Source: Maridesulfovibrio sp. | GTDB taxonomy: Bacteria; Desulfobacterota; Desulfovibrionia; Desulfovibrionales; Desulfovibrionaceae | NCBI RefSeq assembly: GCF_963666665.1 | Contig: NZ_OY762999.1 | Location: forward strand, 1,493,501-1,557,500 | Direction of reading: 5' to 3' | Length of the DNA stretch: 64,000 nt | Shown here: in pieces, positions 59,293 to 64,000 of the stretch | Position numbering within the stretch: position 1 is the first letter of the stretch | How the letters are laid out: each line of letters starts with the position of its first letter | Position numbers and translations under genes: made by a program | Notes under the pieces: generated by a model | The model's input: only the letters and a program-made list of their open reading frames with translations | Database searches by the model: none | What the model was told of the DNA's origin: nothing

Positions 59293-60448
59293 TACGCCCT
59301 CCTGCCAGCTCCGCCAGATAACGGGCCGCATTTTCAGCACCATTTAGGTTTATCGAAGACTCGTTCACATCAACTTCCAAACACTTAAGCAGAGATTCAC
59401 GCAGCTCTTCATCTGCAACAGTCTGATCTGAAAAAACATTCTGGATTGCAGACGACCTTTCAGCCAATACAGCTGCATGGTCTTCCTGCTCGCCATCTTT
59501 CATCCCACGCAACAAAACAATTGAAGGAACAGCACAGACCATCACATCAGTCAGGCTGTTGTAGCCGCCGTAAATAACAGCGCTACGGGAATTGCGTAAA
59601 TCGCCAAGAAACTGCGGCCCTACCTGTTCGAAACTTACATGCTCAAGTCCGTTAAAGTTATGGATCGCCGCAGCAGCTTCGTTATCACGCAGATTCATAT
59701 AAAATTTCCAATCACCATGAGACTTATCAATGCCGCCAAGAGCCTGCGCCAATTTATCCAAAAGCACTGAAGTTCCTTCTCCGGCCCAAGGGACCGAAAT
59801 AACCCCTGCCAGTATGCTGCCTTCCTCGCTGCCATTGTTCAAAAAACACAACTCGGACAAACGGGAGACATACCCTGCCTCATAAGGTTTTACACCATAG
59901 TGGGTACTCAACCGTTCAAGCTCGCCTGCTCCTGCTACAGATGAATCTCCATACCAAAGGATATTTGAATAAGTACCGGAAAACACCTCGGATGAAAAAT
60001 CAGACCAGACCTTGCCTACTTCTCCGACAACAGCACGAATGCCTAAAACACGCACGGTTTCCGGGGACACCTCATGCGATGGCAGCAACTCCTTGTGCTT
60101 ACCCTGCGGTGTGTGATCTGCAAGAAATACCTTCGGCTTATATGCAGCTATAATATCACGAATATTTTGCGCCCGAAGCTCCCCAAGCATATTGTCGTCA
60201 ATGTTGGAATTGCCCTTCACCCCTGATGATTTTCCGGCTGTAACGTTGGTTTTATACGACGGCAGCTTAATCCAATCCAAAGGACCATCACCAATCAACT
60301 CCGCCGTGGCAGCGCATCCTGTAATCAGAAGAACCGAAAGATCGGGATATAATCGGCGCAATGCCAGCCCGATCCCCACACTACGGCTCACATGCCCTAA
60401 ACCCCGACCATCATGGGCATAGATCAAAACATCCAAATTCGAATCCAT
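59279..60448 (-). CDS. GT-B glycosyltransferase, family 28-like
   Basis: 389 residues. N-terminal IYAHDGRGLGHVSRSVGIGLALRRL and C-terminal AVIYGGYNSLTDVMVCAVPSIVLLRGMKDGEQEDHAAVLAER form the MurG/GT28-type donor site (GGYNS). Homologous to the divergent gene at 60698-61864. Transfers a sugar in surface polysaccharide or glycoprotein assembly; donor and acceptor unknown. Upstream, 250 bases of AT-rich divergent promoter region. Confidence 0.82.
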   Translation of the reverse strand: MDSNLDVLIYAHDGRGLGHVSRSVGIGLALRRLYPDLSVLLITGCAATAELIGDGPLDWIKLPSYKTNVTAGKSSGVKGNSNIDDNMLGELRAQNIRDIIAAYKPKVFLADHTPQGKHKELLPSHEVSPETVRVLGIRAVVGEVGKVWSDFSSEVFSGTYSNILWYGDSSVAGAGELERLSTHYGVKPYEAGYVSRLSELCFLNNGSEEGSILAGVISVPWAGEGTSVLLDKLAQALGGIDKSHGDWKFYMNLRDNEAAAAIHNFNGLEHVSFEQVGPQFLGDLRNSRSAVIYGGYNSLTDVMVCAVPSIVLLRGMKDGEQEDHAAVLAERSSAIQNVFSDQTVADEELRESLLKCLEVDVNESSINLNGAENAARYLAELAGGRSADR

Positions 60449-60697
60449 CAGACACCTTTATAAAAATTAATCACAGTAATTTCAGCGAAATAAAAACTAT
60501 TTTTCATATCAACAAAAAGGCAGAAAAGGGATTGATTCTGATTTAAAAAAATAATAGAAATTAGCACGCATGCAATCGTCGCGTTTAAGGATTTACATAT
60601 ATTACCCTTTCCGCTAGATATGCCAACGACTACAACGATGCAACATAATTCCGCCTTTTTGCGGAAACGATTTAACCCCTGAAAATCGGTACGATAA

Positions 60698-61864
60698 ATG
60701 GACAAGACTTACAACATCTTAATGTACTCCCATGACACATACGGTCTTGGGCATATCCGTCGTACGATGGCAATAGCATCGCAGCTGAAATGCAAAGGGG
60801 TAAACATACTCATCCTTACAGGCTCCCCAATTGTGGGACGCTTCGAATTTCCTGAACAGATTGATTTTGTCCGTGTGCCGGGAATGATCAAAAAATCAAA
60901 CGATTTATATGTTCCGCATTCCATCAAAATCGAACCTGTTCATGCTATGTCCATCCGTCAGTCCATCATCGATGCCACTGCCAAAAGTTTCCGCCCGGAC
61001 CTTTTTATTGTAGATAAGGCTCCTAAAGGGATGAAGCACGAAATCATGCCTACCCTTGAGTGGATGAAACAGATCGGCCAGACCCGGACCATCCTCGGCC
61101 TGCGAGATATCATGGATGATGCGGAAAGCACTATCAAAGATTGGACCGACAAGGGCATATACGATGTTCTGGAGAATCTGTATTCAGAAATATGGGTCTA
61201 CGGACATCAGGAATATTACGATCCTATCAAGGAATACGCTATCCCCGAATCCATCAGTAAAAAGATGGTTTTCACCGGATATATTCCCCGGAAAATCCAC
61301 AACCGCTCCTGCCCGGACAAAAGAAAGAACGGCAAAAAGCTGGTAGTAATCACTGCCGGAGGCGGCGGTGACGGCTATCCCATGATGGATGCCTACCTGA
61401 AAGCTCTCGAAAAATACAATCCGCAGGATTTCAGGACTGTAATGGTCACCGGACCTTTCATGTCCAAGGAACAGCGCCTTGATCTATCCCAAAGGGCTAA
61501 GAATCTTTCCGTAACCTTCTACCATTTTTATAGAAGGATGGAGAAACTTTTCAGCAATGCCGACCTCGTAGTCAGCATGGGCGGCTACAACACTATCTGC
61601 GAAATTCTTTCACACAAACAGGTCAGCCTTATCGTCCCCCGCGAGACCCCGCGTCTTGAGCAGACTATCCGCGCCAATGTACTGAAAGAGCAGAATCTTG
61701 CAGACTTTCTGCCCTGGCACAAGCTCGGACCTGACGCTATCATGGAAAAGGTCAACCATCTGCTGAACAATTCCAATTCCATCCGGGAAGCAATTAAAAA
61801 CTTCAACTTCACAGGTCTTGAGGTCATGCATGACCGCGTAGGCTACTTTAAAGACAACTGCTAA
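60698..61864 (+). CDS. GT-B glycosyltransferase, family 28-like
   Basis: 388 residues. MYSHDTYGLGHIRRTMAIASQL at the start; GGGGDGYPMMDAYLKAL and the donor-site ADLVVSMGGYNTICEIL...VPRETPRLEQTIRANVL in the second half. Paralogue of the leftward gene at 59279-60448 (shared (Y)xHDxxGLGHxxR and GGYNxxxxx). One-base overlap (TAATG) with the next glycosyltransferase. Confidence 0.85.
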   Translation: MDKTYNILMYSHDTYGLGHIRRTMAIASQLKCKGVNILILTGSPIVGRFEFPEQIDFVRVPGMIKKSNDLYVPHSIKIEPVHAMSIRQSIIDATAKSFRPDLFIVDKAPKGMKHEIMPTLEWMKQIGQTRTILGLRDIMDDAESTIKDWTDKGIYDVLENLYSEIWVYGHQEYYDPIKEYAIPESISKKMVFTGYIPRKIHNRSCPDKRKNGKKLVVITAGGGGDGYPMMDAYLKALEKYNPQDFRTVMVTGPFMSKEQRLDLSQRAKNLSVTFYHFYRRMEKLFSNADLVVSMGGYNTICEILSHKQVSLIVPRETPRLEQTIRANVLKEQNLADFLPWHKLGPDAIMEKVNHLLNNSNSIREAIKNFNFTGLEVMHDRVGYFKDNC

Positions 61865-63126
61865 TGACAAATTCAAATAAGCCCGTACTTGCGATGATTC
61901 TCAAGGGATATCCGCGTATCTCTGAGACTTTTATTTCCAATGAAATCAGACTCCTTGAACAGAAAGGTGTCAAGATTCATATCATTTCCATGCGTAAACC
62001 GCGTGAAAACTTCACCCATAAGTCCATATCTGAGATCAAAGCAGCGGTGTCATACCTGCCTTCCACACTTGAAGGCTGCCTTGAAGAACTTTTCGGTTCC
62101 GAAGACATGGATGCGGGTCTCAAAGATGCCCGCTACGGTAAAGACGAAGAATTTACAGCACGCGTTGACGAGATATGGAATGTATACCGCGAGACCGGAA
62201 GTGAAGCGTCATTCAAGCACATGTTGCAAGGCCAATATATTGTTGAAAAAATCCTGCCCGGCTCAGATATTTTTCATTTCCATGCCCATTTCGCGCATTC
62301 ACCCTGCTCAGTAGCCAGAAACGCCAGCCGTTTTTCAGGCCTGCCGTTCAGCTTTACTGCGCATGCCAAGGATATTTATACCCAGAAGCCGGAAAAAATC
62401 ACCGCCAAAATTTCTGAAGCCAAATTCGCGGTAACCTGCACCGGATACAATTGCGATTACCTGCAATCCATCGCTCCGGAAGGCAAACCGGTCCACAAGG
62501 TTTACCACGGCATTGACCTGAACCTGTTCAGTTCCGACAAGGAACTTACCTGTTCAGGACCTTATGAGATTTTCACCGTAGCCCGCTTCACCACGAAAAA
62601 AGGTCTGCCCACAGTTTTCAAGGCTCTTAAAAAACTTGAAGAAAAAGGTATCGACTTCAATTACAATATCATCGGTGACGGTGATGAACGCGAAGCGACC
62701 CTTAAACTGCTGGACGAACTGGAGCTCAACGGAAGATGCAACTGGCTGGGCACCAAAACTCATGAAGAAGTGCTTGAACATTACCGCAAAGCGGACCTGT
62801 TCGCCCTTGGTTGCGAAATAGCACCCAACGGTGACCGCGACGGGATTCCCAATGTGCTGGCCGAAAGCATGGCCATGTCCGTACCTGTTGTTGCCACCAC
62901 AGTTTCCGGTATCCCCGAACTGATCGAGAACGGCAAGACCGGCCTTCTGGTTGAACCGGGAGACTCTGAATCCATGGCTGATGCAATGGAACGTATGCTC
63001 ACCGATCAAGAACTGCGCAAGAGCCTGATCCCTGCTGCAAAAGAAAGGGTTCACGAAATTTTTGACAACCGCTACTGGATCAACAAGCTTGCGGATGTCT
63101 ACGAACAGTACGGAATAAAGGCATAA
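61864..63126 (+). CDS. Glycosyltransferase family 4 (GT-B)
   Basis: 420 residues. N-terminal KGYPRISETFISNEIRLLEQKG, typical of the exopolysaccharide-type GT4 (WcaL-like); donor site GDRDGIPNVLAESMAMSVPVVATTVSGIPELIENGKTGLLVEPGD with the E-x7-E motif. Retaining transferase using a nucleotide sugar. Second gene of a rightward operon. Confidence 0.9.
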   Translation: MTNSNKPVLAMILKGYPRISETFISNEIRLLEQKGVKIHIISMRKPRENFTHKSISEIKAAVSYLPSTLEGCLEELFGSEDMDAGLKDARYGKDEEFTARVDEIWNVYRETGSEASFKHMLQGQYIVEKILPGSDIFHFHAHFAHSPCSVARNASRFSGLPFSFTAHAKDIYTQKPEKITAKISEAKFAVTCTGYNCDYLQSIAPEGKPVHKVYHGIDLNLFSSDKELTCSGPYEIFTVARFTTKKGLPTVFKALKKLEEKGIDFNYNIIGDGDEREATLKLLDELELNGRCNWLGTKTHEEVLEHYRKADLFALGCEIAPNGDRDGIPNVLAESMAMSVPVVATTVSGIPELIENGKTGLLVEPGDSESMADAMERMLTDQELRKSLIPAAKERVHEIFDNRYWINKLADVYEQYGIKA

Positions 63127-63215
63127 GAATGCCTCCGGCGGCCCTTCGGGGACCAAAGAACCCTTTTGGGAAAGGGTTATCTGGACTCTCCTAAAAATTT
63201 TATTAAGCTTCGCTG
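63127..63215. repeat. Desulfovibrio-type intergenic repeat
   Basis: Begins GAATGCCTCCGGCGGCCC, contains the hairpin AACCCTTTT-GGG-AAAGGGTT (63160-63179) and ends CCTAAAAATTTTATTAAGCTTCGC. From memory, strings of this pattern recur between genes in Desulfovibrio genomes. It lies between two same-strand glycosyltransferase genes and may act as a weak terminator. Confidence 0.6.
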
Positions 63216-63242
63216 AGTCAAACCACACTGGGAGCCATGCAG

Positions 63243-64000
63243 ATGCGAATCGCTTTTTTCGCACCCCACAAACCCATTGATCATCCGCTTCCTTCCGGGG
63301 ATTTGATCATCGGGAAAACTCTGCATAATTTCCTGCGTTCCCAAGGCCATGAACTGCTGATTGCCAGTCGCTTCAGGCTGCGAAATATCAGTCAAAAGCC
63401 TTTAAAATGGCCGGCCCTTTATCTTGAATTTAGAAAGACCCTAAAGCGGGTTGAAGAATTTAAGCCCGACCTCTGGCTGACTTACCACAGCTATTACAAA
63501 TCTCCGGACCTGCTGGGCCCGTATATCTCCGAAAAGACAGGCATTCCCTACGCCATCTATCAGGGAGTATTTGCAACCAAGTATCGCCGCAATTACAAGA
63601 CATGGGCCGGCTACATGGCGAACAAACACGCCCTTCTTTATGCTGACCATGTTTTTGCCAACAAGGACATCGATTTCCACAATCTCTCACGGATTATTCT
63701 CCCGGAAAAACTCTCGCGCACATATCCCGGTATTGAACCGGATAAATTCAACTATTGCCCGCAAAGCGCGGAAGAGATACGCAATAAATACAAGCTGAAC
63801 GGGAAAAGGATAATTCTCAGCACAGCAATGCTTCGGGATGATGTCAAAGCGGAAAGCATTGCTGACCTGATCAATGCCTTTGCGCCGGTTAGCAGGGAAA
63901 TTCCCAACGCAATTCTACTAATTGCAGGAGATGGGGAAGCCCGTCCTCGCCTTGAAAAACTGGCAGCCCAAAAAACCGGAAATCAAGTAATATTCCTTGG
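63243..64000 (+). CDS. Glycosyltransferase family 4, N-terminal part (runs off the window)
   Basis: 252 codons are visible from ATG 63243 (GGGAG eight bases upstream; an ATG at 63237 is too close to it). N-terminal FFAPHKPIDHPLPSGDLIIGKTLHNFLRSQGHELLIASRF and the start of the donor-binding domain NGKRIILSTAMLRDDVKAESIADLINAFAPV...LLIAGDGEARPRLEKLA identify a GT-B GT4 enzyme. Continues the glycosylation operon. Confidence 0.85.
   Translation, partial: MRIAFFAPHKPIDHPLPSGDLIIGKTLHNFLRSQGHELLIASRFRLRNISQKPLKWPALYLEFRKTLKRVEEFKPDLWLTYHSYYKSPDLLGPYISEKTGIPYAIYQGVFATKYRRNYKTWAGYMANKHALLYADHVFANKDIDFHNLSRIILPEKLSRTYPGIEPDKFNYCPQSAEEIRNKYKLNGKRIILSTAMLRDDVKAESIADLINAFAPVSREIPNAILLIAGDGEARPRLEKLAAQKTGNQVIFL

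Noticed and set aside
1..64000. CRISPR arrays, insertion sequences or rRNA genes
   Set aside because: No spaced direct-repeat array, no IS-type transposase other than the Mu-like one, and no rRNA sequence was seen.

Overview
The window looks like chromosome of a marine sulfate-reducing bacterium of the Desulfovibrio (Maridesulfovibrio) group. The basis is a moderate G+C content, an arginine/BCAA/thiamine core gene set with ThiD-ThiN and THUMP-methyltransferase forms I associate with that group, and an intergenic repeat (63127-63215) of a kind I remember from Desulfovibrio genomes. The genus is an inference; no rRNA or marker gene is present.

Layout. (1) 1-12085 is host DNA: the end of a hemerythrin gene, then a leftward block of argF-argG-argH, phoH-ybeY, a single-domain response regulator, a THUMP RNA methyltransferase and putP. 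After these come two small unknown genes, a membrane-anchored pentapeptide-repeat protein, and the first 637 bases of a broken gene. (2) 12086-49750 is a complete-looking 37.7-kb Mu-like transposable prophage. Its ends can be placed to the base. The flanks carry the 5-bp duplication ATGCG (12081-12085 and 49751-49755), the broken host gene resumes in frame at 49756, and the two ends carry related inverted sequences. (3) 49756-64000 is host DNA: the gene remnant, tRNA-Leu(UAG), thiDN, a YgiQ-type radical SAM gene, a protein with a DisA-like nucleotide-cyclase domain, a periplasmic solute-binding protein, ilvB-ilvN with a leader-peptide attenuator, and a cell-surface glycosylation cluster (a methyltransferase and four glycosyltransferases, the last cut by the window edge).

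The prophage follows Mu order. A leftward repressor faces a rightward early operon across a control region with two CAAG-N4-CTTG operators. The early operon encodes the DDE transposase (MuA-like), the AAA+ target-DNA ATPase (MuB-like), many small early proteins, an HNH endonuclease and GemA. A Zn-ribbon/HTH protein stands where Mu has its late activator. Lysis genes follow, then DUF2730, DUF3486, terminase, DUF935 portal, gpF, I/Z protease-scaffold, decoration and capsid (lambda E-type). The tail genes come next: completion proteins, sheath, tube, a -1 frameshifted chaperone pair, tape measure, baseplate, fibre and fibre assembly. At the right end sits a com-like gene overlapping a C5-cytosine methyltransferase, where Mu has com-mom.

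Most interesting items: the com-methyltransferase junction, where an 8-bp hairpin hides the methyltransferase ribosome site and start codon as in Mu mom; a long alternative-frame ORF inside the methyltransferase gene; a terminator whose 3' arm is the ribosome site of the endolysin gene; a tRNA-like cloverleaf in the head operon; a GGGAAAC frameshift site; and a multi-hairpin segment before com. All calls come from reading the sequence; no database search was run.
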